NCBI GenBank assembly: GCA_947259095.1
Contig: CAMYLA010000072.1
Coordinates: 1 to 47,283 of the forward strand
Direction of reading: 5' to 3'
Length of the DNA stretch: 47,283 bases
From: an uncultured Acidimicrobiaceae bacterium
Lineage (GTDB): Bacteria; Actinomycetota; Acidimicrobiia; Acidimicrobiales; SZUA-35
Shown piece by piece: positions 25,840 to 33,962 of this stretch. A program made the position numbers and the translations under genes. Numbering within the stretch: the first letter of the stretch is position 1; every line of letters starts with the position of its first letter. The notes beneath the pieces are model-generated. The model was given only the letters and a program-made list of their open reading frames with translations, ran no database searches and was not told where the DNA came from.

Positions 25840-26544
25840 TCAGGGCTCGTCCTGCAGCTCGGTCAGTTGGCTGAGGTGGGCCGTTGCCTGAATCAGGTCT
25901 GGCCGGTTTGCGGCCTGGCTCTGCTGCCAGTCGGTCAGGACGAGATCCGGCCCGGTCTGCCACGTTCGACCGGTTGCGGGGTCGGTGACGTCGTAGTCGA
26001 CGAAGCCGGCCTTGTCGGTCAGCATCACCCGCCACGAGAGGTGGTAGCCCTCCTCGGTCCAGCGGATGTTTCCCGACTTCCGGGATGGGCGCCAGAGCAG
26101 CCAGGCGACGATGGTCAGATCGAAGACCGCCCCGCCCCAGCTGGCGAGGTAGGCCACCGCAGGCTCGTCGAGAAGTCCGCCGATCAGCGGGACTGCGGTT
26201 CGGTCGGCAAACCACAATTGCAGCGGCTGGGCTCGCAAGAGCCATTCGGTGTTCAGCTTGGCCAGACCGGCGAACAGGTACACCGCAGCCAACTGCGCCC
26301 GAAGCGTCCAGACGATCCATGCCGCCACGGTCGGATTCGACGTCGTACGCCCGGTGGCGGCATCGATCGACCAGTGATGGTGGACCGGTAGCAGCAGAAG
26401 CAGGATGGCGGCGAGGGTGAGGAACCAGTAGTGGTTGAGGTAAAGGGTGGCCTCGATGAGCTCGGTGTAGCTGAACCCGACGATGAACAGCGCCGTTGCC
26501 AGGCGGTGCCGATAGCCGGCGGCAATGGCCAGTCCCTCGATGGG
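25840..26544 (-). pseudogene. HTTM / vitamin-K-dependent-carboxylase-like membrane protein remnant lacking its N-terminus
   Basis: The minus strand reads a continuous HTTM-type sequence: LFIVGFSYTELIEATLYLNH, YWFLTLAAILLLLLP, HHHWSIDAATG, AVYLFAGLAKLNTEWLLRAQ, then WTEEGYHLSWRVMLTDKAGF. The family begins with about 100 more residues, including the first helices. Here similarity fades just after the methyltransferase stop at 26571, and no ATG, GTG or TTG exists in frame before GTG 26328, which lies inside the conserved domain. The C-terminus also stops earlier than the family's usual tail. I read it as a truncated remnant. Initiation on a rare codon is the alternative. Confidence 0.6.
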
Positions 26545-26570
26545 ATGTCGCTGCCGGTTGGCGGCTTCGA

Positions 26571-27431
26571 CTACGGCCGCTTGGCGATGATGACGCCGAA
26601 TCCAGGCCGTTCGGCCTGCAGCTGGAACGGCTCGGTCTCGGCGAACCCGAGTTGATCGAGGATCGTCTTGACGTCGAGAATGGTCAGCAGCGTCGAGAAC
26701 CGTTCGAACTTCAGGATTTGACCGGTGGGGAGCTTGAAGTCGACCCGCCAGTGGCGGGCGTGCGATTCGGTGGTGACCTGCTCCCAGATCGACGCCGCCC
26801 CGCTGACCACCCGCCCGTAGTCCTCCTGCGGCAGGTCGAGGCGCCAGGGAGCGTCGACGTGGAGGAAACCACCCGGACGCACCTTCTTTGCGATCTGCGT
26901 CAGATAGCCGGCGATGGTGGGCAGGGAGGTGACGTCACGGCCGCCACCCCAGGTGTTGGCGTAGGCCAATGAGTTGCCCCGGCACATGACGTAGTCGTAG
27001 GTCTGCTGGACGTCGCGCAACTGGGCCCAGTCGAGGCGCATCGAACCAACCCCGCGGCCCAGGTCGGTGCCGAGCGGCGGAGCCAGTCGGCCGACGTCGA
27101 AGTGCTTGCGCTTGGCACGCCACGCCAGGATCGTGAGCATCTCGATGTCGGCGTCGGTGCAGTGGACCTGTAACCCGGGGAGTGAATCGGTGTCCATCGC
27201 CAGATCGAAGGCGGGGAATCCCGTGCCGGCGGCGCAATCGAGCAGCCATCGAACGCCTCGCTTGCGAACTTCGGCCGCAACGCTGTGGATCAGCTTCCAC
27301 CGGCCGCTCCCGGTCACCGGGCTGGACGACGAGCGATAGACCGCGTCGAGGTAGCTCCCGTAGAGCTGGGCGAATTCCTCGTGGGTACCCCATGCGCTGT
27401 CACGGCAGAGGGCCTTGCGGCCAACGGTCAC
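26571..27431 (-). CDS. Class I SAM-dependent methyltransferase
   Basis: A 286-residue methyltransferase. Motif I is WLLDCAAGTGFPAFDLA near residue 63. A CTDAD acidic loop follows motif I, TYDYVMCRGNSLAYA corresponds to motif II, and VRPGGFLHVDAP to motif III. The general layout is like glycine/sarcosine N-methyltransferases, but the substrate is unknown. GTG 27431 overlaps the stop of the upstream gene (27428) by GTGA, so the two proteins are translationally coupled and probably act together. Confidence 0.82.
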   Translation of the reverse strand: MTVGRKALCRDSAWGTHEEFAQLYGSYLDAVYRSSSSPVTGSGRWKLIHSVAAEVRKRGVRWLLDCAAGTGFPAFDLAMDTDSLPGLQVHCTDADIEMLTILAWRAKRKHFDVGRLAPPLGTDLGRGVGSMRLDWAQLRDVQQTYDYVMCRGNSLAYANTWGGGRDVTSLPTIAGYLTQIAKKVRPGGFLHVDAPWRLDLPQEDYGRVVSGAASIWEQVTTESHARHWRVDFKLPTGQILKFERFSTLLTILDVKTILDQLGFAETEPFQLQAERPGFGVIIAKRP

Positions 27432-28411
27432 CCGGCCTCGACCCAGGAGAGCACCACGCCGTCGCCGTCGGCGAGAATGGTCCCGCCGGCACCGAGCGAG
27501 ACCACCAGTTCATCGGGACGAACCCGGTCGGCGGCCCACTCCCGCTGCCGACCGGCCGGCGGATAGGCGAAGGCACGGGGAGACGACGCCGACCGGGCGT
27601 TGAGTGTCAGGGTGAATTCGACCCCACCGGCGACGCGGAACTCGCCGAACTTGATGGGCCAGACCTGCCTGCCCCGGGGGAACGGATACTCGAAGCTCAG
27701 CCGGACCCGGGCCTCCTCCACATGATCGTTGTCGAACTCGAAGACCCCATCGTCGTGCAGCGTGCTCTCGTGGGTGATCATCCGTTGCCCGGCGGCGATG
27801 AGATGGTTGTAGGCCAGGACCGGCTGCGGCCCGGCCTCCAGCAGCGCACGCAAGCGGTCACGATCCATGGGGATGATGTCGCGGAACAGGCAACTCGGAT
27901 CCTCGTAGGCATCGCCAAGGCCTCGATTGGAAGTGGTGAACACGATTCGTGCACCGGCCGGCAGGTCGCCGTCGTACTCCTGCGACACCTTGATGACCAG
28001 GTGGTCGGCGTCGGCCTCCGGCGGGTCGTTCACCTCGACCCGGTAGCTCAGCCGATCGAGCAATCTGGGGAATCGGGAGGCGAGATACGACCGACGAATC
28101 TCGACGTAGGCCCGCTCACGGTCCTCGGGCGACAGCCCGTCGAAGCGGGTCACGACCGATCGATACTCCGATGGGCTGCGGGTCCCCCGGGTTGCCTCCC
28201 ATGCCTCGTAGACGTGGGGATCGTCGAGCTCATCGGCCAGGAGCCGTACAAAATCGGGCCGGTTGGGAACGGATCCGTCAAGCCACCGGGTGAGCGTTGT
28301 CCGGTGCAGCGTCTGCTCCGTGACCGCGTTGGCCCGATCAAAGGCCTTGCGCAAATCCCGATGATCGTGGGCGGACAGCGCCTGGACAAACTGGTTGTGC
28401 GCCTGGGCCAT
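27428..28411 (-). CDS. Unknown protein with HTH-like N-terminus, coupled to the methyltransferase
   Basis: A 327-residue protein that I cannot assign. The N-terminal 75 residues (LRKAFDRANAVTEQTLHRTT, LTRWLDGSVPNRPDFVRLLA) look like a Cro/C1-type helix-turn-helix with a substrate-choosing loop. The rest is a mixed alpha/beta region with YRVEVNDPPEADADHLVIKV and an FDNDHVEEARVRLSFEYPF segment. ATG 28411 has GAGGAG upstream. Direct repeats TTGTGCGCA lie 110-150 bp upstream and could be its operator. Coupling to a methyltransferase suggests a joint pathway or regulated modification. Confidence 0.6.
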   Translation of the reverse strand: MAQAHNQFVQALSAHDHRDLRKAFDRANAVTEQTLHRTTLTRWLDGSVPNRPDFVRLLADELDDPHVYEAWEATRGTRSPSEYRSVVTRFDGLSPEDRERAYVEIRRSYLASRFPRLLDRLSYRVEVNDPPEADADHLVIKVSQEYDGDLPAGARIVFTTSNRGLGDAYEDPSCLFRDIIPMDRDRLRALLEAGPQPVLAYNHLIAAGQRMITHESTLHDDGVFEFDNDHVEEARVRLSFEYPFPRGRQVWPIKFGEFRVAGGVEFTLTLNARSASSPRAFAYPPAGRQREWAADRVRPDELVVSLGAGGTILADGDGVVLSWVEAG

Positions 28412-28520
28412 GCACGCTCCTCACCGAGATGTGCAGGAGTCTAGTCCGGTGAATCTCGCTGTTGCACGGATCTGAGCTGCTACAACATGCGTGAAGCTGC
28501 GTCCCCATCTCTGCGCTCAA

Positions 28521-28560
28521 TTGTGCGCAAATCTCAATGTTGTGCGCATTGTGCTGCGCA
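28521..28560. repeat. TTGTGCGCA direct repeats, possible operator
   Basis: TTGTGCGCA occurs at 28521-28529 and 28540-28548 (19-bp period, about two helical turns). A related TTGTGCTGCGCA follows at 28549-28560. The stretch is AT-richer than its surroundings and lies between divergent genes at 28411 (minus) and 28684 (plus). Confidence 0.5.
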
Positions 28561-28683
28561 GCACTTTGGTACTACTATCACGAGTGAATCCCAGCCGGAT
28601 CATGCCGGATGGGTGACACGCAACGACGCATGACCACCCCACCGGCCCGGCTCGAGGACGGAGGCTGCAGGAGGGAGGTCAAG

Positions 28684-28932
28684 ATGCTGTCGATTGTCCT
28701 GACTATTGCGTTTGTCATTGTCATCGGGCTGTTCATCACCGCCATTCTGCTGTCGATGCTCGAGAACCAGCGATCTCAGCGCCGCCGGATCGGTCAGTTG
28801 GCCGGCGAGCTGGAGGAGCTTCGCCAACGGCTCTTGACCACCAAGGAACGAGAAGAAGAGGCGATCCACCGGCGCGAGACCGAAGCGCACAATCAGCGGC
28901 TCAGAGAACTGTACGAACACGGTGGCTGCTGA
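28684..28932 (+). CDS. Small single-pass membrane coiled-coil protein
   Basis: An 82-residue protein starting with a membrane helix (IVLTIAFVIVIGLFITAILL), then a charged helical tail (RRIGQLAGELEELRQRLL and onward) suggestive of a coiled coil, ending HGGC. GGAGG lies just upstream of ATG 28684. Function unknown; such proteins often act as membrane tethers or scaffolds. Confidence 0.6.
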   Translation: MLSIVLTIAFVIVIGLFITAILLSMLENQRSQRRRIGQLAGELEELRQRLLTTKEREEEAIHRRETEAHNQRLRELYEHGGC

Positions 28933-28974
28933 TCTTGCCCCTTGCCGAGCCGCAGTCCCATGGCCCAGCCTGAT

Positions 28975-30024
28975 TCAGTCGGTCGGATTTGTGGACCCAT
29001 AGGCGGGACGCACGGCTTGGTGTGGTGGCTCGGACATCGGGCTGTCGATGCTGATGCCGGGCCTGTTGGCCCAACGGTGGACGCGGAGGGCTCGAAGTGT
29101 GTTCCACCGGCTGGGTTTGCCCGCCTGTTCCATGTCGAACCAGACCCGACCGGCGTGTTTGTTCTGCACCGGCCAGGTTCCGTCTCTGCCCCGGCGCTGT
29201 TCGAGCACGTCGAGTGCATCGTCGTAGCGGTCGTCGGCTGGCGAGTTGGTGGTGGCGAAGTGGTCGAGTCCTCGGAGGAGGTCGTAGTGCCAACGGGGTG
29301 GAAACGACAGTCTGGTGAAGGCGGCTCGGGCCACGGTTCCGTCGCGATGGGACTTGTACAGGCGGTGCTCGAGAAAGAACTCGCGGCCGCCGTTCATGGC
29401 CTGGCCGATGTCGGCACGATCAGGGTGTCGGCGTTGGACTTCGGCCAGTGCTTCGAGGGCCAGGATCGTGGTGTGGAACGAGCTGTGGCGATCACCGAAA
29501 CGAACCGTCCGGCAGTTCCAGCCCCCATCGGACAGCTGGTTGGCCAAGAGCCAATCGAGCGCCGGCCCGACGTTGGGGTGGTCGACCCCGAAGTAGTGGG
29601 CCAGCGCCAGGTACATGGAGGTGGCGCAGGCTTCGGGAGCGTCGATCGACGTTGCCGGTGTGAGGCCGCCGTCGAAGTAGCGGGCGCCGTCCCAGATCAG
29701 CTCGACACAGCGTTGGGCTCGGGCATCGGCCGCGTCGAGGCCGCATCGCCTCAGCAGGAGCAGGGTGTAGGTGGTGGAGATCCACTTCGGGCTGTAGAGC
29801 CCGCCGCCCCAGGTCCCATCGGGATCTTGATGGTCGAGCAGGCGTCGACCCCATCCCGTTGTCGACACCAGCGCCCGGTCCGCCTCGTACTCCGCTGCAG
29901 GTTGGTCGAGCAGGTCGCAACGGGTTTGCCAGCGGATGGCCGGGTCGCCTCCAAGCAACCACTCGACGACCTCGCCACTTTGATGATCGATGCCGACCGA
30001 GCCGGCGGCGCGGCGTTCAGACAT
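28975..30024 (-). CDS. Terpene-cyclase/prenyltransferase-fold (alpha6-alpha6) protein
   Basis: A protein of about 350 residues with repeated QW-like turns: LLDHQDPDGTWGGGLYSPKW, ALDWLLANQLSDGGWNCRTV and DVLEQRRGRDGTWPVQNKHA. This is the squalene-hopene-cyclase/prenyltransferase toroid. It is about half the length of a true squalene cyclase and shows no DxDD motif, so cyclase chemistry is doubtful. Similar short proteins are annotated only as prenyltransferase-like. ATG 30024 overlaps the GyrI-like gene stop by eight bases (ATGTCTGA), implying coupling. A degenerate copy of part of this gene lies at 33963-34134. Confidence 0.75.
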   Translation of the reverse strand: MSERRAAGSVGIDHQSGEVVEWLLGGDPAIRWQTRCDLLDQPAAEYEADRALVSTTGWGRRLLDHQDPDGTWGGGLYSPKWISTTYTLLLLRRCGLDAADARAQRCVELIWDGARYFDGGLTPATSIDAPEACATSMYLALAHYFGVDHPNVGPALDWLLANQLSDGGWNCRTVRFGDRHSSFHTTILALEALAEVQRRHPDRADIGQAMNGGREFFLEHRLYKSHRDGTVARAAFTRLSFPPRWHYDLLRGLDHFATTNSPADDRYDDALDVLEQRRGRDGTWPVQNKHAGRVWFDMEQAGKPSRWNTLRALRVHRWANRPGISIDSPMSEPPHQAVRPAYGSTNPTD

Positions 30025-30628
30025 CGGTGAATGGCTGGCGGATGATGGTCCGCAGCTTCGCGGCATCGGTCCGACGGGGGTCGGAGAGGTAGATCTCGTG
30101 GTGTTTGCCGGCCAGGGAATGACCGTTGTCTGCGATGAAGCGGTGCAGTTCGTCGATGTTGGACGCTTCGTCGGCGTAGGACCCGAGGTGCAGGATCTGG
30201 CCTGCCGGTCCTTCGTGGAACGCCTCGACGCGAGCCTTGGACCCAGCCGGCAGTGCCTTCTTCCGGGAGACCGCGGCGATCACCTCCTGGCCCGTCGTCT
30301 CGGTCACGGCATCGGGCAGACAGATCATGGCGGTCCAGAACCAGCTCGACTTGTCGGCAGGGTCGAAGTCGGCCATGTCGGGAACCCACCAGAGGCCTTC
30401 GAGCGGCATGACGGTGTAGGCATCACCGGTGGCGGCCTTGACTGCGGCCCGGAGCCCATATGCAACCGGATACAGCGTCTGCACCGCATCGGCGTATTCC
30501 TGTGACGTGTTGGGGTCGCCGTGACCGTCGATCATCAGGAACCGCCGTTCGGGCACGTCGACGATCGATGGTGTCGCTCTGGCCGTGTAGTGATCTCGGT
30601 AGGTCTTCTTGAGGTCGATACTGGTCAT
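30017..30628 (-). CDS. GyrI-like small-molecule-binding protein
   Basis: A 203-residue GyrI-like domain. Visible features are DVPERRFLMIDGHGDPNTSQ at the N-terminus, AVQTLYPVAYGLRAAVK, EGLWWVPD and KARVEAFHEGPAGQILHLGS, as in the stand-alone GyrI-like (YdhN/SAV2435-type) proteins that bind drugs or lipophilic molecules and sometimes hydrolyse them. There is no DNA-binding domain. It is the first gene of a two-gene unit with the terpene-cyclase-fold protein. Confidence 0.8.
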   Translation of the reverse strand: MTSIDLKKTYRDHYTARATPSIVDVPERRFLMIDGHGDPNTSQEYADAVQTLYPVAYGLRAAVKAATGDAYTVMPLEGLWWVPDMADFDPADKSSWFWTAMICLPDAVTETTGQEVIAAVSRKKALPAGSKARVEAFHEGPAGQILHLGSYADEASNIDELHRFIADNGHSLAGKHHEIYLSDPRRTDAAKLRTIIRQPFTDV

Positions 30629-30821
30629 GAAGGGGCCTGCAGTGCTCCTGGATTGCGTGTGGACAACAAGTCGCCGAGACAGGACAGCGACGCAACGCGC
30701 CGTGACCGGATGGAGCCGAACATTGCCAAGACATCATCGGCTACCGGACGGATGTTTCACCGGCTGATCGACCCGCACCCCCCTGACTGGTCTCGTTCAA
30801 GAGAGTAGTTACCGGGACGGT

Positions 30822-31073
30822 GTGATCGGGAGGGCCGAAGGTCCCCGGCGACGCCGGAGCCGGTCCGGGCTCTCCGAGGCCACGATCACCTCGCTGGCAA
30901 CCGACTGCGGTTGGGTGAGTGTTCGAGGCTACACCTGGTCCGATCCCGCCCAGGTGGGCCATTCGACCTGTTCGGCTACAGAAACCGGGCTGGCGGTCCG
31001 AAGCCTTTGGCAGTTAATCAGCAGACGAGATGTTGATCCCCGGACCGTACAGCTTGGTCGCCCTAGTCCGGGG
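30822..31073 (+). promoter_or_regulatory. Structured leader of the subtilase gene, with hairpin masking a Shine-Dalgarno
   Basis: A long hairpin closes with GTGATCG at 30822 and CGATCAC at 30883-30889 and holds an internal CCGGCGACGCCGG stem. CACCTGG/CCAGGTG (30932-30956) follows. A CCCCGGAC/GTCCGGGG hairpin (31038-31073) overlaps the G-run that serves as ribosome-binding site for a possible GTG start at 31081. This suggests translation control by RNA folding (inference). No named riboswitch is recognised. Confidence 0.35.
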
Positions 31074-31128
31074 GGAGTCAGTGGCGAAACCGGCGTCTGG
31101 CGAAGCGGACCTCGGAGGTTCTCTGGCC

Positions 31129-32595
31129 ATGACCCAATCCACCGATCGCCCCCGGGGCATCAATTGGCGCACGCCGAAGCGATGGTCTTCCCTGGTCTGC
31201 AGCGTCGCTTTGGCACTGACCGCATCGCTGGCCTCACTCGCCCTCGACACCGCTGCCGACCCCGGCTTGTCGGAAGGGACGACGAACGAGGCTCTTTCCC
31301 TCTCGATGGTCGAGCTGCTCGGCGACGAGGCGGCCGGTGCGCCGATGATCCTCGCCGACCTGGTCGACAAGGTCACCGGCGATGAGCAGCGAGCCAGCGG
31401 CGGTGATGGCACCGGCGTCGACATCGCATTGATCGATTCGGGCGTGGCGCCGGTCGACGGGCTCGACGGGCCCCAGGTCCTGCATGGGCCGGACCTCTCC
31501 GGCGAGGGGAGCACTGCCGAGGTCGCCTATCTCGACACCTACGGCCACGGCACCCACATGGCCGGGATCATGGTCGGCCGGCGAGCCGGCAACGAGGGCA
31601 TCGCTCCCGACGCCAGAGTGGTCAGTGTCAAGGTCGCCGGTCACGACGGCAGCACGAGCGTGGCCCAGGTCGTTGCCGCCATCGACTGGGTCGTCGAGCA
31701 CCGCAACACCGACGGGCTCAATATCCGGGTCCTCAACCTCTCCCTCGGGCAGGCCGGGGTCACCACCCACGAAGGCAACCTGTTGTCGGCCGCGGCGGAA
31801 CGGGCCTGGGACGCCGGCATCTTCGTTGTCGTCGCCGCCGGCAACGATGGCGCGACCTCCGGCACGCTCGATGCCCCGGCCATCGACCCCCATCTGATGG
31901 CGGTTGGTGCGGTGGACGGGGTGGCCGAGACCCGAACCAAGCGACAGGCACCCCCTGTCTGGTCGGCGCAGGGTGACGGCACCCGGAACCCCGAGCTCGC
32001 CGCACCCGGCGTCTCCATCGCCTCGTACCGGGTACCCGGCTCCACCGTTGACCAGCTGGTACCGAGCGCCCGCTTTGGCGACGATCTGTTCCTCGGTTCC
32101 GGGACCTCGCAGGCGGCGGCCGTGGTCAGCGCCAGTGCCGCCCGTCTCTTCGAGGACTACCCGACGATGACCCCGGCCGACATGAAGGCCACCCTCGAGG
32201 CTTCGGCCATCACCCGCCTGACCGGGGTGGAGACTCGGATCGGCGCCGGCGTGGTGCGGGGCGGGGTGGCCTGGACCAGCCCCCAGTTCGACACCCCGGC
32301 CGAGAACCACGCCCGAGCCGCCGGCACCGGCACCGGCATCGCCTCCCCCACCGGAGCCACCTGGTCGGGCGGCACCTGGTCGGGAGCGACCTGGTCCGGA
32401 GCCACCTGGTCCGGCGCGACCTGGTCAGGAGCGACCTGGTCCGGAGCCACCTGGTCCGGAGCCACCTGGTCAGGAGCGACCTGGTCCGGCGCCACCTGGT
32501 CCGGAGCCACCTGGTCAGGAGCGACCTGGTCCGGCGCCACCTGGTCAGGCGCCACCTGGTCCGGCGCCACCTGGTCGGGTAACGGCTGGAGCTGA
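31129..32595 (+). CDS. S8 (subtilisin-like) secreted serine peptidase with TWSG(A) repeat tail
   Basis: A protein of about 488 residues with a signal helix (LVCSVALALTASLASLAL, about 22-39) and a complete subtilase triad: Asp103 (IALIDSG), His140 (YGHGTHMAGI) and Ser326 (GSGTSQAAAV). The oxyanion Asn is in AAGND (Asn239). The tail is 15 units of TWSG(A). ATG 31129 has GGAGG at 31114-31118. GTG 31081 and ATG 31030 are in frame and would lengthen the N-terminus. The enzyme should be exported; the repeat tail may bind the wall or aid secretion. A GC hairpin at 32690 probably terminates it. Confidence 0.86.
   Translation: MTQSTDRPRGINWRTPKRWSSLVCSVALALTASLASLALDTAADPGLSEGTTNEALSLSMVELLGDEAAGAPMILADLVDKVTGDEQRASGGDGTGVDIALIDSGVAPVDGLDGPQVLHGPDLSGEGSTAEVAYLDTYGHGTHMAGIMVGRRAGNEGIAPDARVVSVKVAGHDGSTSVAQVVAAIDWVVEHRNTDGLNIRVLNLSLGQAGVTTHEGNLLSAAAERAWDAGIFVVVAAGNDGATSGTLDAPAIDPHLMAVGAVDGVAETRTKRQAPPVWSAQGDGTRNPELAAPGVSIASYRVPGSTVDQLVPSARFGDDLFLGSGTSQAAAVVSASAARLFEDYPTMTPADMKATLEASAITRLTGVETRIGAGVVRGGVAWTSPQFDTPAENHARAAGTGTGIASPTGATWSGGTWSGATWSGATWSGATWSGATWSGATWSGATWSGATWSGATWSGATWSGATWSGATWSGATWSGATWSGNGWS
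32359..32580 (+). repeat. 15-bp coding tandem repeats (15 units, TWSGA)
   Basis: Units such as ACCTGGTCCGGAGCC vary only at third positions (TCC/TCA/TCG, GGA/GGC, GCC/GCG). Fifteen ACCTGGTC cores can be counted. The near-identity indicates recent expansion by slippage or recombination. It is always in frame because the unit is five codons. Confidence 0.95.
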
Positions 32596-32689
32596 CAACA
32601 CGTCAACCCACGGCCGCCGAGCTGGCAGGCTCAGCCCGCCCGGACGGCGACGGAAGCTCTCGCACCTCCCAACCCAACAAGCGAGGACA

Positions 32690-32715
32690 GCGCCCGGGCC
32701 AACAACCCCGGGCGC
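32690..32715 (+). terminator. Hairpin downstream of the subtilase gene
   Basis: GCGCCCGGG/CCCGGGCGC, a 9-bp perfect stem with an 8-nt loop and no T-run. Probable transcript end for the subtilase gene, also facing the minus-strand genes. Confidence 0.5.
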
Positions 32716-32779
32716 TGCACCGCATCCCGGCAAAGAACCGGTTCAAAAGCGGGTTGGCGTTGCCTGCGGTTTGGTTCGT

Positions 32780-32941
32780 TCAGGCGCGTCGGCAATGCTG
32801 CACAATGTCGGGCGCGGCACTGTACAGCTTGTTGAGGTGGTCGACGCTTGGAGTCTCGTGGAGGGTGTAGTCCCGGGCCTGGTGATCGACCTCGCAGGTG
32901 AACATGGGTGCCGGGCGTGAGATCGTCCGACTGCAATTCAT
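32780..32941 (-). CDS. 53-residue small ORF coupled to the alcohol dehydrogenase gene
   Basis: ATG at 32941 overlaps the TGA of the upstream dehydrogenase (ATGA). The frame encodes 53 residues (…FTCEVDHQARDYTLHETPSV, DHLNKLYSAAPDIVQHCRRA) with strong G/C at third positions. It has three cysteines and is mainly polar. No family is recognised. The overlap and codon use favour a real gene; the alternative is the eroded end of a longer one. Confidence 0.4.
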   Translation of the reverse strand: MNCSRTISRPAPMFTCEVDHQARDYTLHETPSVDHLNKLYSAAPDIVQHCRRA

Positions 32942-33945
32942 ACGGTGATGACGATCTTTCCTTGCGCTTCGCCCGTCTGAAGATACTGCATCGCCAAGGA
33001 GACTTCGCTGAGGGGATACGTCCGGTCGATGACCGGCACGACGTCACCGTCTTCGGCCAGCTCCTTCAGAACGCACAGGTCCTCGTGATTTCGTTTCGCA
33101 AAGAGCGAGGCCATCTTCTGACTCACGAACGGCGACAGTACGAGCGGTCTCAGCAGGTGGGGCAGAGCTCCAACCCAGCGGCCGCCGACGACATCGCAGC
33201 CGACGGCGACGTAGGTGCCGTCGGCTGTCAACGCACGTCTACAAGCTGAGATGGAACGATTCCCCCTGGTGTCGAGCAGGAGGTCATGGCGACGCCGCCC
33301 GGATGCGAAGTCCTCGACCGTCTCATCGATGGTGTGGTCAGCGCCGATCGATCGAACAAGGTCCACACTCTCGCCACCGCACACGGCGGTGACTTCGGCA
33401 CCAAGCGACCTCGCGATCTGGATACCGAACGTACCGACCCCACCGGCCGCGCCATTGATCAGCACCGATTGCCCGGCTTCCACTCTTCCGACGTCGCGCA
33501 AGCCCTGGAGGGCGGCCAACCCGGCCATGGGGACCGCCGCCGCTTCCTCGAAGGTCAGGTTGACGGGCTTCAACGCAACCGAGTCTTGCGAGACACAGAC
33601 GTACTCGGCGAACGAACCCAGCTCCAGGAACGGCTTGCCTGGCACCTCTCCGTCAACCTGACCAAAGACCTCATCGCCGGCCTGAAACCGCGTCACCTTG
33701 CCGCCAACCGCTTCGACCTGCCCGGCCAAATCGGCGCCGAGACCCTTGGCTCTCGGCTTGCGCAGCCCTCTGACAAGACGAACGCTGCGGGGATCGGCAC
33801 GCATGGTGTGCCAGTCATAAAGGTTGACCGAAGCCGCTTGAACGCGAATCAGCAACTCATCAGGGCCAAACCCGGGCTGCTCGATCTCGCTCAGGTGGAG
33901 GACCTCATCAGCAGGGCCGTACCGAGCGAACACGACCGCTCTCAT
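32938..33945 (-). CDS. Zinc-independent MDR-family NAD(P) oxidoreductase (quinone-reductase-like)
   Basis: A 335-residue medium-chain dehydrogenase/reductase. The N-terminal GroES-like domain (MRAVVFARYGPADEVLHLSE; KGLGADLAGQVEAVG) lacks the cysteine cluster of zinc alcohol dehydrogenases. The Rossmann motif is INGAAGGVGTFGIQIARSLG near residue 150. The C-terminus has PLSEVSLAMQYLQTGEAQGK. This fits quinone oxidoreductase or enoyl-reductase subgroups using NADPH. ATG 33945 has AGGAG eight bases upstream. It is coupled to the small ORF at 32780-32941. Confidence 0.88.
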   Translation of the reverse strand: MRAVVFARYGPADEVLHLSEIEQPGFGPDELLIRVQAASVNLYDWHTMRADPRSVRLVRGLRKPRAKGLGADLAGQVEAVGGKVTRFQAGDEVFGQVDGEVPGKPFLELGSFAEYVCVSQDSVALKPVNLTFEEAAAVPMAGLAALQGLRDVGRVEAGQSVLINGAAGGVGTFGIQIARSLGAEVTAVCGGESVDLVRSIGADHTIDETVEDFASGRRRHDLLLDTRGNRSISACRRALTADGTYVAVGCDVVGGRWVGALPHLLRPLVLSPFVSQKMASLFAKRNHEDLCVLKELAEDGDVVPVIDRTYPLSEVSLAMQYLQTGEAQGKIVITV

Positions 33946-33962
33946 CGTGTCGCTCCTGGCTG

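Noticed and set aside
28975..30024. Squalene-hopene cyclase
   Set aside because: Too short and lacks a visible DxDD acid motif; only the fold is supported.
32157..32606. Minus-strand ORF with DQVAP repeats
   Set aside because: Mirror of the TWSGA coding repeat on the plus strand.
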